Below are positions 1 through 13,387 of a stretch of DNA of 64,000 bases, in pieces. The stretch covers positions 1,856,595 through 1,920,594 of the forward strand of contig OY759263.1 of assembly GCA_963662155.1 (NCBI GenBank), read 5' to 3'. The position numbers and the translations under genes are program-made. This DNA is from Lamellibrachia columna (Eukaryota; Annelida; Polychaeta; Sabellida; Siboglinidae). Position 1 is the first letter of the stretch, and each line of letters opens with the position of its first letter. The notes under the pieces are model-generated. The model was not told the origin of the DNA. It saw only the letters and a program-made list of their open reading frames with translations, and ran no database searches.

Positions 1-396
1 TTAACAACTCTAGAGACAAGGAGGTTAAGAGGAGATCAGATTGAAGTTTTTAAGATATTGAATGGGTATGAAAATATTGATAGAAAAACGTTTTTCTCAC
101 TCAAGAAGGATAGCAGAACTAGAGGACATGAGGTAAAATTAGTAAAGGATCAATGTAGATTGGACATCAGGAAGCACTCGTTCTCACAGAGGAAAATAAA
201 TGAATGGAACAAATTGTCTACAGATTGTGTAACTGCTAGCAGCGTGAATATGTTTAAAAACAAGGTTGTCACATATCTCAGGAGGGCGGGGTATAAGTAA
301 ATGAACATTGTTGGACTCTCGATAAGCCAATGGCTTCCTTGTCCACTTGCCATCTGAACCTTTGGCTTGGATGGCAAATCTTGTTAAATCTTCTGG
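1..396 (+). mobile_element. CR1-like LINE, 3' end (fragment)
   Basis: The frame open from base 1 to the TAA at 298-300 encodes the extreme C-terminus of the LINE reverse-transcriptase protein. It reads LTTLETRRLRGDQIEVFKIL and ends MFKNKVVTYLRRAGYK. The same peptide is found in the copies at 42.3-43.7 kb and, on the other strand, at 50.9-53.5 kb. After the stop comes the family's ~95-bp 3' UTR (TGGACTCTCGATAAGCCAAT, then GGCAAATCTTGTTAAATCTT), which carries the terminal TCTTGTTAAA decamer. The 5' part lies outside the window. The element ends at about 393-398, directly against Jockey-like sequence of opposite orientation, which suggests insertion into that older element. The reading frame is undamaged in the part seen. 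Confidence 0.85.
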
Positions 397-1260
397 AGGC
401 GTGGCAAGCGATATTCCGAGTATTTTCCAGCTAGAGGGCATTGCAGTAATCCAGATTTGAAACAACCAGAGCAATGACCAATGAGTGACAGACACGCTTC
501 GTGATGTAGGGCCTGGTGGATGTGATACGTCGCAGACGGAAGTTACACTTCTTGCAAACATCTTCAGTGTTTTTTATCCAAGGGATGCTTTTTTAACATC
601 GGTGTTATGACAGCCTTTTTTGAGCTCCCGAGGACCAGTACCCGACTCAAAAGAAACGTTGATCAGGTGAATCAGTGGTGCTCTTTAGTGGTGATGTAGG
701 TAGTGGGTCCAAGCTTGATGACTTGGGTTTAGCAGTCTGGATGATTCTCTGCACTTCACCCTCACTGGTGGCAGCAAGATCAGTCATGGGATGTTCAACT
801 ACTCTCTGTGCCAGAGTTTCACTGTTACGCATGTTTGTTTCTGAGAAATCGATTGCAGCTCGAATTTTCATAATTTTATTTGTAAAAAAGTCCAGAAATT
901 GGTAGCACAAGTTATACATAGAATCAGTGTCCGGCAGATTAGACGAATCCACGTTTAACAGATTGTCCACTGCTTTGAATGCTGCACTGTGGTCGGCATC
1001 CTGGAGTAGATACTGGTAGTACTGGATCTTCGCTTTACGCATCTCATTGGAGACAGCGTTTCGATGGTCCACATAGATTCGCCTGTGTATTTCCAAGTCA
1101 GATGCTCGCCAGATGTTCTCATTGTGAAGGCGAAGCTTTCTCATCGCATGGATATCATCACAGTACCAACGTGGACTACTCCTCTTGCGTGGCTGCCGAA
1201 GTACCGAATGGTGTCCGGATGTATGGGTGACAGATCCATGCGGGATAACTGAGACAAGAT
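397..1260 (-). pseudogene. Jockey-like LINE ORF2 remnant, internally deleted
   Basis: On the minus strand the frame from about 1260 to 647 encodes the linker between endonuclease and reverse transcriptase of a Jockey-type non-LTR element. Recognisable stretches are RKRSSPRWYCDDI, LEIHRRIYVDHRNAV, EMRKAKIQYYQYLL, FLDFFTNKIMKIRAAID and SSSLDPLPTSPLK. After a stop, bases 560-400 encode the distant C-terminal part (CKKCNFRLRRITSTRPYI, ALVVSNLDYCNAL), then a frame change into LAGKYSEYRLPRLQKI. The whole catalytic RT core between these blocks is missing. The remnant is cut at about 397 by the CR1-like 3' end. It is a dead fragment. Family assignment rests on remembered consensus motifs only. Confidence 0.75.
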
Positions 1261-1314
1261 TCCACCAGTCAGCGTTTCAATATTTACATGTCGAAAATCC
1301 CTTCTATGTTTTGC

Positions 1315-1384
1315 TGTTCCACGCGGCTGCTGCTCCACGCGGCTGCTGTTCCACGCGGCGGCTGTTCCACGCGGCTGCTGCTCC
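1315..1384. repeat. 16-bp tandem repeat, ~4 copies
   Basis: About four copies of a GC-rich 16-mer, consensus GTTCCACGCGGCTGCT with single-base variants (GCTCC, GGCGGCT). Confidence 0.8.
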
Positions 1385-1526
1385 TGATGTGTCACGGACT
1401 GAGAATGTCAGTGACTTGTCGTCAGAAATTTCATTGCTGAAAGAAAAAACTTTGCTGATCGTTGAGAGAGATGCCCGACAGATGGCCAGATGTCAAAGAG
1501 AAAGTGATTATTGGAACCTCCAAGGC

Positions 1527-2934
1527 AATGCATGGTGGAGGTGCTTGCCACAGCGCCGATGGGCAGTACACTGCATGGTGGAGGTGCTTGCCACAGTGCC
1601 GATGGGCACTACACTGCATGGTGGAGGTGCTTGCCACAGTGCCGATGGGCACTACATTGCATGGTTGAGGTGCTTGCCACAGCGCCGATGGGCAGTACAC
1701 TGCATAGTGGAGGTGCTTGCCACAGTGCCGATGGGCAGTACACTGCATGGTGGAGGTGCTTGCCACAGCGCCGATGGGCACTACACTGCATGGTGGAGGT
1801 GCTTGCCACAGCGCCGATGGGCAGTACACTGCATGGTGGAGGTGCTTGCCACAGCGCCGATGGGCACTACACTGCATGGTGGAGGTGCTTGCCACAGCGC
1901 CGATGGGCTGTACACTGCATGGTGGAGGTGCTTGCCACAGCGCCGATGGGCACTACACTGCATGGTGGAGGTGCTTGCCACAGCGCCGATGGGCACTACA
2001 CTGCATGGTGGAGGTGCTTGCCACAGCGCCGATGGGCACTACACTGCATGGTGGAGGTGCTTGCCACAGCGCCGATGGGCACTACACTGCATGGTGGAGG
2101 TGTTTGCCACAGCGCCGATGGGCACTACACTGCATGGTGGAGGTGCTTGCCACAGCGCCGATGGGCAGTACACTGCATGGTGGAGGTGCTTGCCACAGCG
2201 CCGATGGGCACTACACTGCATGGTGGAGGTGCTTGCCACAGCGCCGATTGGCACTACACTGCATGGTGGAGGTGCTTGCCACAGCGCCGATGGGCTGTAC
2301 ACTGCATGGTGGAGGTGCTTGCCACAGCGCCGATGGGCACTACACTGCATGGTGGAGGTGCTTGCCACAGCGCCGATGGGCACTACACTGCATGGTGGAG
2401 GTGCTTGCCACAGCGCCGATGGGCTGTACAATGCATGGTGGAGGTGCTTGCCACAGCGCCGATGGGCACTACACTGCATGGTGGAGGTGCTTGCCACAGC
2501 GCCGATGGGCACTACACTGCATGGTGGAGGTGCTTGCCACAGCGCCGATGGGCACTACACTGCATGGTGGAGGTGCTTGCCACAGCGCCGATGGGCACTA
2601 CACTGCATGGTGGAGGTGCTTGCCACAGCGCCGATGGGCTGTACAATGCATGGTGGAGGTGCTTGCCACAGCGTTGATGGGCACTACACTGCATGGTGGA
2701 GGTGCTTGCCACAGCGCCGATGGGCACTACACTGCATGGTGGAGGTGCTTGCCACAGCGCCGATGGGCACTACACTGCATGGTGGAGGTGCTTGCCACAG
2801 CGCCGATGGGCACTACACTGCATGGTGGAGGTGCTTGCCACAGCGTCGATGGGCACTACACTGCATGGTGGAGGTGCTTGCCACAGCGCCGATGGGCACT
2901 ACACTGCATGGTGGAGGTGCTTGCCACAGCGCAG
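1527..2934. repeat. 43-bp minisatellite, ~33 copies
   Basis: Units start at TGCATGGTGGAGG (1529, 1572 and so on, every 43 bp) and contain GTGCTTGCCACAGCGCCGAT. The main variable site is GGGCACTACA versus GGGCAGTACA versus GGGCTGTACA. Identity between units is very high, so amplification is recent. Because 43 is one more than a multiple of three and the unit has no stop in any forward frame, all three plus-strand frames stay open. The longest is 586 codons at 1185-2945. The predicted peptide repeats every 43 residues (three units) and is almost certainly not a real protein. Confidence 0.95.
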
Positions 2935-3591
2935 TATACTCGTGATGAAAAATACCACTTGTTATCAAGAGTTGTTGCTACGATGAAGGAGGTATATTTT
3001 ACCCAAGTTGTGATGGGTGGAAGACAATGTATGTCACGGTCATCCGGGATCAATCAGTTGCCGACCAACATGAAAAAATGTCATCGATGACCACCATTGC
3101 TATATAAGAAATAAATAAAATCCAATTCTGCGATACCGAGCGTACATTTGTTTGAAACATCTCCAGAAAGATTAGATAAAATAGAATCCGCACAAACAAT
3201 GCTCCGTTGAAAAGGAAATGTTCTCTTCCCTGCTTCCATTTATGATGATAACATATAAGTGATTTCCCTTGAAATAGCAAGTAATGACTCAATCCAGGTC
3301 GGAATTCGATAGCTTTCCATTTGCACGTCCACTGATGCCACAAACGTATGACAAGGTCATTGTGAGTTACGGACGTGGCTGGCCCGACACAACCGGGTCA
3401 TGAATCCCGAGATATATCTGAAAGAAAACTAAACTCCTGTGTTAATTAAATGTTGCAGTTAAGTTAAAACTCGTCGATTAAGCTGACCTGTCGTGAATTG
3501 TGTTCGTTGATGCTAAAATGTGTTATCCACAAAGTTCGGTGTGACTCTGGCCTAGATACGGGTATCGATTTATGTTTTTCTTCTCCTTCCA
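2935..3591. other. No recognisable feature
   Basis: AT-rich single-copy-looking sequence between two arrays. No gene, RNA or transposon signature was seen. Confidence 0.5.
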
Positions 3592-4547
<956 letters not shown>

Positions 4548-4599
4548 ATGGTGCCAACCGAGGACACCGGAGTAGATCCCGCCAACCGGGGACTTCGTT

Positions 4600-7240
4600 A
4601 ATAACAGACCGACGTAGTTATAGGGTTATCATATGTAAGCACTCATGTTAGTGATTTGCAAAACAGTGTAATTTTTTAATAAATCATGATTTTGAATCAC
4701 CGGACTCTGTACATTCAGAACGAGGACGCACACCATACACACAATCTGTGTTGGTTACTATCCATATGCGGACTTGTGTATATATATATATATATATATA
4801 GGTTGATGCACGGCACACCGTTCACAAAATATGTTATGCAGGAATTAGTTGTATTGGACAGTGTATTTATAATTGCGCCAATTGTTGGAATATTCAGTCC
4901 AGTAGCTTTATCGGGGAAATGATCATGACGTTGCTTAAATTAGATCGATAACAGGGTTTGAGCCATGCAGGACGCGATTTCGCGATACACTTGCGTTTAC
5001 TTTTGTCGCGTAACACTAAAGACTGAGCAACACCTGTGTCCCGTGTTTTTCTTCAATGCCGTAACAGTGGAGTGGTCCTGATACTGCCGAGACAAGTTTA
5101 GAAATCATGTATAGCGCCGTTTTTTTTCGTATGCGAGTATTTATAATGCGACGCCTACTTGATATTGCGTCATCATCTTATGAATAAAGTCTGACACGCG
5201 ACTGACGTTACGTTCAGTAGTTGTCGGTATGCAAATATGAACTCGGGGAGAGGGGATACTTAATTTCAATTCCACAATGCATAATTTCAGAGACACTCCC
5301 TATAATAAGATGGCGTCAATCAGACGCAGTTTAGACTCGGAAGTTCGTTGGTAGTGCACTGTAATCTTGAGTAGAAATAACAAACTGGTAACGTTTTGGC
5401 TTTATGATGTGAACCAGCGGTTCCCAACCTGGAGTACGCGTAGCCCCGGATAAGCGAGAGTTTTTCCGGGGGAACGCAGAGAGTTGGCTGAAAGGTCAAG
5501 TAGGGCCTACAATAATTTGGCCACGTTTTGTGGACCATGATTAATGGTATGTATTAAAATCAATATGTGCCAACCAGTTAGTTGCTATGGCTACGAAATG
5601 TAGGCGTAAAGACGTAAAGGCTGTGTAGTTTAGCATTTGTGCAAACCAGCAGCAATCAAGAAGTATGGGTATTCCCAATTTATATGAACCTTTGTATGAA
5701 CCTGTCATACATATTGCTAGTTGAAAGATATATATTGTACAGGATCACATTGTGTAAATACAATTGAATGTACAGGCTGTCAACATTTGCGTGATTGCTC
5801 ACGATGAATAATTTCTGTTTTTGCCTTATATTTAAGAAGTTATTCTAACCTAAGAGGAAGACATACTACTCTTTAGTATAAATACAAATAAATAAATACA
5901 AATGTGACAGGTCTGTTTTAATCGCCGGACGAGAGAGTGGAATGTGATCTCGAACTGTCGTCGGTCAGGCACGTGAGTATAATAAGCGCTTTGCCGGAAC
6001 GCGCACGCATATCAGATTACAAATGCATCGGTCAGATGCAACTGAGTTACTCCATGGGGGTTGGTGTAACACTTAGGAGGGCGTTAGGCGTGCCATTAAA
6101 TGCGTAATTTGCTAAGACAATCTTCTTATCGTAAGGATCACAGGAAGTATAAAGAAACATTCTTAGCCGCAATTTAAAACAAAATTGTCACATGTATGTT
6201 AAAATTGGTTAACTGAATATGACACAGTTGAGTTATATACTTGCCTTTGTTAACCGTATTAATGCACATGTTTAGTGTCAATGTCACTGGCAGCATTGTA
6301 ACATACATTGTCATTGTAGGAGAATATGTTGATAGCAAAATATACCATCGAACGAGAGTAATACTTCAAGAGATTCGAAATTAAATTCATTGATTATCAC
6401 ATAGGTAATCATATAACCTAAATAGAAAAACCTCAAGTTAAACACCGCCCAAATTCAAATAAGATACCCCTACCCACATGTTACTCAACAGCCTTATTGC
6501 ACGACCAGGCGTCAACCAAAACCAAACCCTACCCCTTACATTCTTCCCAAATTGCTAAACAAGCAATTTGCTTAGGTATATAAAGATTCAGCATGGAGAA
6601 GAGGAAATGGGTATTTCACTCATATGGAAAAAGAAACTATTTCCAATTGTGTTGGTGTCTAATTTGGAGAAACTTATTGCTATGCTTTCGCGGACATCTA
6701 GTAGTGTGTTTGGTGTATTAATATATCTACATATCTATCAAGGTGTGTCCCATCTTATATACTATGCAGAATCTTCTGACTGTTCTTGTTAGCGGGGTTT
6801 TCCCATCCGATGTCTGTAAGGAGTAACTAACTATTACTAATTAACTTATTATTTTGTGTAATTGCATGCATGCAACCATTTGTAAAAGCAAAAGTAGCAG
6901 GAAATATGTGACAACGCCGCGCGGTGGAGGGTTCGGGAGGTGGGTTTCCCCTCCAACATGCGGATTTGGTGTGTTCTGTTGCCCTAAGACTCTAGACGTC
7001 TTAAAAAGAGCAAACACGCAGCTTCTGTCTTCGGTCTTTATTTATTTTCCACGTAACTGCAGCCTGGAGTATCATAGCAATGTGGCATGCATCCCAACCT
7101 TTTGAACATTGCATCCGGGAGATTTCACCAACGGGCATCACGTTTCGTAAGAAAAACTTCATGATTTTACAAAACAAGAACGTAAATTTTATTTTATATA
7201 ATATCGGGCAATATAATACATGGCATATCTTAGTCTTAGT
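4600..7240. other. No gene recognised; scattered short repeats
   Basis: A 2.6-kb AT-rich stretch. It holds a (TA)9 run near 4783-4800, a hAT-like terminus at 5413 (listed separately), and TGCATCGGTCAGATGCAACT at about 6024-6045, which matches a motif of the 0.86-kb satellite. A short hairpin (arms AAATTGCT/AGCAATTT) lies at 6549-6569. Short open frames here have no recognisable domain. Confidence 0.5.
5413..5475 (+). mobile_element. hAT-like transposon terminus (solo)
   Basis: CAGCGGTTCCCAACCTGGAG followed by TACGCGTAGCCCCGG resembles the CAGNGGTTCCCAACC terminal repeat of hAT/Charlie elements, reading rightward. No matching inverted terminus was found downstream, so only one end is supported, and no transposase is seen. 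Confidence 0.5.
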
Positions 7241-7244
7241 CACG

Positions 7245-8095
7245 GAAAGTTGAGACCCTTGCCTCCCTCTTCTCAGAGGAAAGTTGAAGGTTGAGACCCT
7301 TGACTCCCTCCGCTTAGAGGGAAGTGGGAGGTTGAGACCCTTGCCTCCTTCCCCTCAGAGGAGAGTGGGATGTTGATACCCTTACCTCCCTCACTCAGAG
7401 GAGAGTGGCAGGTTGAGACCCTTGTCTCCCTCCCCTCAGAGGAGAGTGGTAGGTTGAGACCCTTGCCTCCCTCCCTCAGAGAAGAGTGGGAGGTTGAGAC
7501 CCTTGCCTCCCTCCCCTCAGAGGAGAGTGGGAGGTTGATACCCTTGCCTCCCTCCACTCAGATGAGACTGGCAGGCTGAGACCCTTGCCTCCCTCCCCTC
7601 AGATGAAAGTGGGATGTTGAGACTCTTGCCTCCATCCACTCAGGATAAGTGGAAGATCGAGACCCTTGCCTCCCTCCTCTCAGAGGAGAATGGGAGGTTG
7701 AGACCCTTGCCTCCTTCCCTTCAGAGGAAAGAGGAAGGTTGAGACCCTTGCCTCCCTCCCCTCAGAGGAAAGTTGAAGGTTGAGATCCTTGCCTCCTTCC
7801 CTTCAGAGGAAAGAGGAAGGTTGAGACCATTGCTTCCCTCCCATCAGAGGAAAGTTGAAGGTTGAGATCCTTGCCTCCTTCCCTTCAGAGGAAAGAGGAA
7901 GGTTGAGACCCTTGCCTCCCTCCCCTCAGAGGAAAGTTGAAGGTTGAGATCCTTGCCTCCTTCCCTTCAGAGGAAAGAGGAAGGTTGAGACCCTTGCTTC
8001 CCTCCCATCAGAGGAAAGTTGAAGGTTGAGATCCTTGCCTCCTTCCCTTCAGAGGAAAGAGGAAGGTTGAGACCCTTGCCTCCTTCCCCTCAGAG
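7245..8095. repeat. 41-bp minisatellite, ~20 copies, with ~83-bp dimer
   Basis: Consensus GGTTGAGACCCTTGCCTCCC then CTCAGAGGAAAG; starts at 7289, 7330 and 7371 give the 41-bp period. The left half is variable. The right half (about 7690-8080) alternates two unit types (GAGACCCTTGCCTCCCTCCC and GAGATCCTTGCCTCCTTCCC), so the repeating block is a dimer of about 83 bp. Confidence 0.93.
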
Positions 8096-8317
8096 AGTAA
8101 ACTTAGTACTATTGTACATTTAAATACTCCCATCAGCATCAAATCCCTAGAATCTATCAACTAGCCTGGTTAATTTTATTGTACCTTCCAGTTACCAGCC
8201 GATGGTATTCAGCGTACATTGCACACCAGGGATGCCATTAGCAGCCAGATAAGATCTGACAACACTTGATTATCGCTTTAATTGACTGCATTTCACGTAG
8301 TTCACAGTTCTTGCTCC
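8096..8317. other. Spacer without recognised feature
   Basis: Short AT-rich spacer between the 41-bp array and the 0.86-kb array. Confidence 0.5.
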
Positions 8318-11300
8318 GTCGTAAATGTGTCATGGCAGTACCAGAGTCGCTCCTGATAAAAAATATGGGATATGGGTTATAAATTCACACATTTTGTGTT
8401 AATTCGTCGTACACTGAATTTCCTTGTTACTTGATTTTTCGAATAAACAATACTTGACTCCCGATCCAGAAAGATGCAGTGCAGATGCAACTGCATCGGT
8501 CAGATCCAAAAGGCATCGGTCATATGCAACTGCATCGTGACGTGTCGCTTTGTGTATAATTATTAGATAGAAAATTACGAGACGTGAGTGTTGCGCATTC
8601 TTCCTTGTCGTGCAACACTGAAATGGTGATGCTGCTGAACAACGGTTCGGACCAGAATTTTTTTATAAATTCATACATTGAATTTCCTTATATGTTGCTT
8701 GTCTTATCAAATAAACTAATCAGATAAAACTGCAGTTCAGATGCAAATCCATCGGCCAAATCTAAAAGGAATCGGTCAGATACAACTGCTTCGGGACGTG
8801 CGTCAAAGCGAATGTTTGAAGACAGATTTTGCCGACTCGAGAGTCACATATACCTACACAGTTAAAAAAACCAGGCTCTGAACGGCTAACCGTGGTCTAC
8901 ATCAAATAGGCTGTAGGATCTCGGCTAGCAGGCCTGTATTCTGGCCAATGTCCTCGGTTGACACATTTTACGTTTGCGTATATATGAAAGCACAGTGTAA
9001 TAAGAAATATTGAATCTGTCTGAGGCATAAATTTTGCACTGTGCTGCACCGTTGAAGATGTTAATTTGTAACGAAATAATAAATAATGTATTACACAAAT
9101 GATACGTATATAATATAACTTTCAGTACATTAGTATTGTTTTATTAATGGCAAACTTACATTGATACTGAGAACATGCCAAAAGCTTCGAGTATAAATGA
9201 ATCACCTTGTGGGATTTCATGTTAAATAATGCCTCTCTCCGAATTCATATCTGCATACCGACGCCAGCCGAAAATTACGTCGGTGACATAAATATATTAT
9301 TTTGTAGAAGATGTTTGCTGACACTTCATTCATAAGACAAATACGTAATACCAAAAAGCGTCGAATAACGGCGCTGTATCCAAGATTCGTAAATGTGTCA
9401 TGGCAGTATCAGAATCGCTCCTGATAAAATTACCGGACGTGGGTTATAAATTCACACATTTTGTATCAATTCGTAGTACACTGACTTTCCTTATATGTTT
9501 CTTGTCTTGTCGAATAAACTATTCAGATACAACTGCAGTTCAGATACAACTGCAGTTCACATACAACTGCAGTTCAGAAGCACCTGCATCGGTCAGATCT
9601 AAAGGAATCGGTCAGATGCAACTGCATTGTGACGCGCGTCAAAGCAAGTGTTTGAAGAGAGATTTTGCCGACTAGAGAGTCATATATGCCTATAAAGTTC
9701 ACACAAAACCAGGCTCAGAACGGCTAACCATGGTCTACATTAAATAGGTCGTACGACCTCGGTTAACCGGTGTGTATTCTGGCCAATGTCCTCGGTTGAC
9801 ACGTTTTACGTTTTGCGTATGTATGAAAGCACAGTGTAATAAGAAATATTGAATCTGTCAGATGTGAGGCATATATTTTGCCCTGTGGTGCACTGTTGAA
9901 GATGTTAGTTTGTAATGAATTAATAAATAACGTATTAAACGTTCATTAAACAAATGATACGCACATATTGGAATTTCAGTACACAATGTATACATACATT
10001 TAAATTGTTATGTTAATAAAAAAAAATGCATTGATACTGAGAACAAGCCAAAAGCTTCGAGTCTAAACAATGCGTAGCGAACGCCATCGTTGTATTTGGC
10101 ATGTCAATGAAGCACCTCGTGGGATTTCATGTTAAGTATTGCCTGTCTCTGAATTCATATTTGCATACCTATGCCAGCCGAAAATTACTTCCGTGAGGTG
10201 AATATGGTATTTTGTGGAATATCTTTGCTGACACTTCATTCACAAGACGAATACGTAATACCAAAAAACGTCGCTATCCAAGATGCGTAAATATGTCATG
10301 GCAGTATCAGAGTCGCTCCTGATAAAAATGATAGGACTTATGTTATAAATTCACACATTTTGTATTAATACGTAGTACACTGAATGTCCTTATATGTTAC
10401 TTTTCTTGTCGAATTAGTTATTCAGATACAACTGCAGTGCAGATGCAACTATATCGGTCAGATCTAAAAGGAATCGGTCAGGTGCAACTGCATCGAGACT
10501 TGCGTCAAAGCGAGTGTTTGAAGAGAGATTTTGCCGAATCGAGAGTCAAATATACCTACACAATTCACACAAAACCAGGCTCGGAACGGCTAACCGTGGT
10601 CTATATCAAATAGGCGGTAGGACCTCGGTTAGCAGGTGTGTATTCTGGCCAATGTCCTCGGTTGACACCTTTTACGTTTTGCGTATACATGAAAGCACAG
10701 TGTAACAAGAAATATTGAATCGGTCAGATCTGAGGCATATATTTTGCCATTTGCTGCACCGTTGAAGATGTTAATTTGTAATTCATTAATAAATAATTTA
10801 TTAAAATTTCGTCAAACAAATGATGCGTACATATTGAACTTTAAGTACACAATTTATATATTGATAAATATTGTTATGTTAATGGAAAAAGTACATTGAT
10901 ATTAAGAACATGCCAACAGCTTCGAGTCCAAACAATGCGTAGCGGATGCCATCTTAATATTGGGCATGTCAATGAAGTATCTTATCGGATTTCATGTTGA
11001 GTATTGCCTCTCTCCGAATTCATATTTGCATACCGACGTCAGCCGAATATTACGTCGGTGACGTGAATATAGTATTTTGTGGAAGATCTTTGCTGACACT
11101 TCTTTAAAAAAACGGATGCGCAATACCAAAAAGCTCTATCCAATATTCGTAAATGTGCCATGGCAGTATCAGAGACGCGCCTGATAAAAATTGCGGGACG
11201 TGAGTTATAAATTCATACATTTTGTATTAATTCGTAGTACTCTGAATTTCTTTATAATGTTACTTGTCTTGTCGAATAAATTATTCAGATCTAAAAGAAA

Positions 11301-12300
11301 TCGGGCAGATGCAACTGCTTCGTGACGTGCGTCAAAGCGATTGTTTGAAGAGAGATTTTGCCGAATCGAGAGTCATATATACCTACACAATTCACACAAA
11401 ACCAGGCTCTGAACGGCCAACCGTGGTTTACATCAAATAGGCGATAGGTTAGAAGGTGTGTATTCTGGCCAATGTCCTCGGTTGACACCTTTTACGTTTT
11501 GCGTATATACGAATGCACAGTGTAGTAAGAAATATTGAATCGGTCAGATCTGAAGCATATATTTTTTTGCTCAGTGTTGTTGAAGATTTTTATTTGTAGT
11601 GAATTAATAAATAATGTATTAAACGTTCGTTAAACAAATGATGCGTACATATTGAACTTTCAATACATTAATAAACAGTGTTATTTTAATGGAAAAATAC
11701 ATAGATAGTGAGAACAACGAGTCTAAACAATGCCATCTTAATATCGGGCACGTCAATGAAGTATCTTGTGGGATTTCATGTTAAGTACTGTCTCTGTCCG
11801 AATTCATATTTACATACCGACGCTAGCCGAATATTATGTCGGTGAAGTGAATATAGTATTTTGTGGAAGATCGTAAGTACGTAATACCAAATAGCGTCGA
11901 ATAACTATCTGATATAGCGTTATCTGATATTCGTAAATTTGTCATGGCAGTATAAAAAAACATTTACGGGACGTGGGTGTCGCGCAGACAGTGAAATGAC
12001 GACGTTGCCCAGCAACGGTTTGGACCAGAATATTCACCGTAGAACCGAGGACGCGCGTCAAATCGAGTGTGTGAAGACATATTTCAACGACTCGAGAGTT
12101 ATACACACAGTTCACACAAAAACAGGCTCTGAACGGCTAACCGAGGTCTACATCAAATTCACACAGGAAACCACTAGTAGGCGTTTAAAAACGTGCCTGG
12201 ACTAGGATTGAATACTATTTCCAACCGAGGACGTCCTCGGTTGGCGGTAGGACCTCGGTTAGAAGGTGTGTATTCTGGCCAATGTCCTCGGTTGACACCT
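8318..12300. repeat. ~0.86-kb complex tandem repeat, five units
   Basis: Unit anchors CATGGCAGTA occur at 8331, 9399, 10297, 11159 and 11943, spacings 1068, 898, 862 and 784 bp. A second anchor, CTGGCCAATGTCCTCGGTTG, lies near 8942, 9781, 10645, 11466 and 12270. Each unit carries a short internal repeat of CAGATGCAACTGCATCGGT type, expanded in the 9399 unit (CAGATACAACTGCAGTT three times), then CCAGGCTCTGAACGGCTAAC and a CCTCGGTT pair. Units differ by substitutions and indels, so the array is not young. The first and last units hold a segment ending GGTTYGGACCAGAAT (8600-8660, 11983-12031) that the inner three lack. No conserved open frame was seen. Confidence 0.9.
12221..12244. repeat. Perfect 24-bp palindrome
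   Basis: Half-site CCAACCGAGGAC followed directly by its exact reverse complement. The half-site family (CCTCGGTTG or CCGAGGAC) recurs in each 0.86-kb unit and at 4553. It may be a junction of inverted repeat ends or a protein-binding site; function unknown. Confidence 0.85.
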
Positions 12301-12302
12301 TA

Positions 12303-12570
<268 letters not shown>

Positions 12571-13387
12571 ATCGCGAGTCGGTGTTGTCCGTGAAGTGTG
12601 AGAGCACAGAGTCAGTGGCTCACTAGTAGGCCCCTACAAAAGGCACCTACGTCTGTCTAATGATCCTATTTCGCTGGACGTCGACGTACACAGTGTCCGA
12701 ATGTGTCTTAAAATAACAATAACAACAACACTATAAAACTACAAGAAGTGGCAGTCAACAACAGTAACTACATGAGTTATCCCCAGACTATCGCCTTCCC
12801 AGATGGAGTTTACTACTTACTTACTGCATTGCACCCCATCATTCTAGCTGAGGCGGCTGCCCGACTAATGAAGTGTCCGTTGACACATGCCCGTCGACAT
12901 ATATGTTATAGTGTAACACAGCAGATGTGCTGCTGGGGTAAATTTAGGGTTTCTGTGCACCTTAACATTCCGATACGCTATGTATCATTCCGATACGCTA
13001 TGTATCATTCCGATACGCTATGTATCATGCAATGCGGACTCACAAGTTCAAAATGCTCTCACAGAGTGAGTTTTCGGAATTAGTCTACCCAGGACAAATC
13101 AGGTTCATTAATGTTCACGTATGTAGAGAGTTAATGCAGACAGGCTTCATTGGCGAAGTTGCCTCGATGCACCTAACAACTGTATAGCCAATCCAGCAAC
13201 ACAGAATTCAGACACTGCGGGGGCCTCTTGCTCAAACAATTAGCAGCGATCTGCAAGACGAGAAAACGTATTGTGTTTGAACGAACACTCTGGTCACAGC
13301 AAGCCAAGATAGTCAGGTTTCAGTAATTCGGCGTACACTTGATCTACATCACGGATGTTGGCCAACGTGCTTTCTCGGCCAAGGCGG
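12571..13387. other. No gene recognised; one 20-bp triplication
   Basis: Mostly single-copy-looking. At 12968-13027 ATTCCGATACGCTATGTATC is present three times head to tail. The open frame 12748-13083 passes through it and has no recognisable domain. Confidence 0.55.

Noticed and set aside
1185..2945. 586-codon open frame as a repetitive protein
   Set aside because: All three forward frames are open because of unit length and lack of stops. No unique domain, and frame-breaking unit length.
12748..13083. 111-codon open frame
   Set aside because: Crosses a 20-bp triplication and has no recognised domain.
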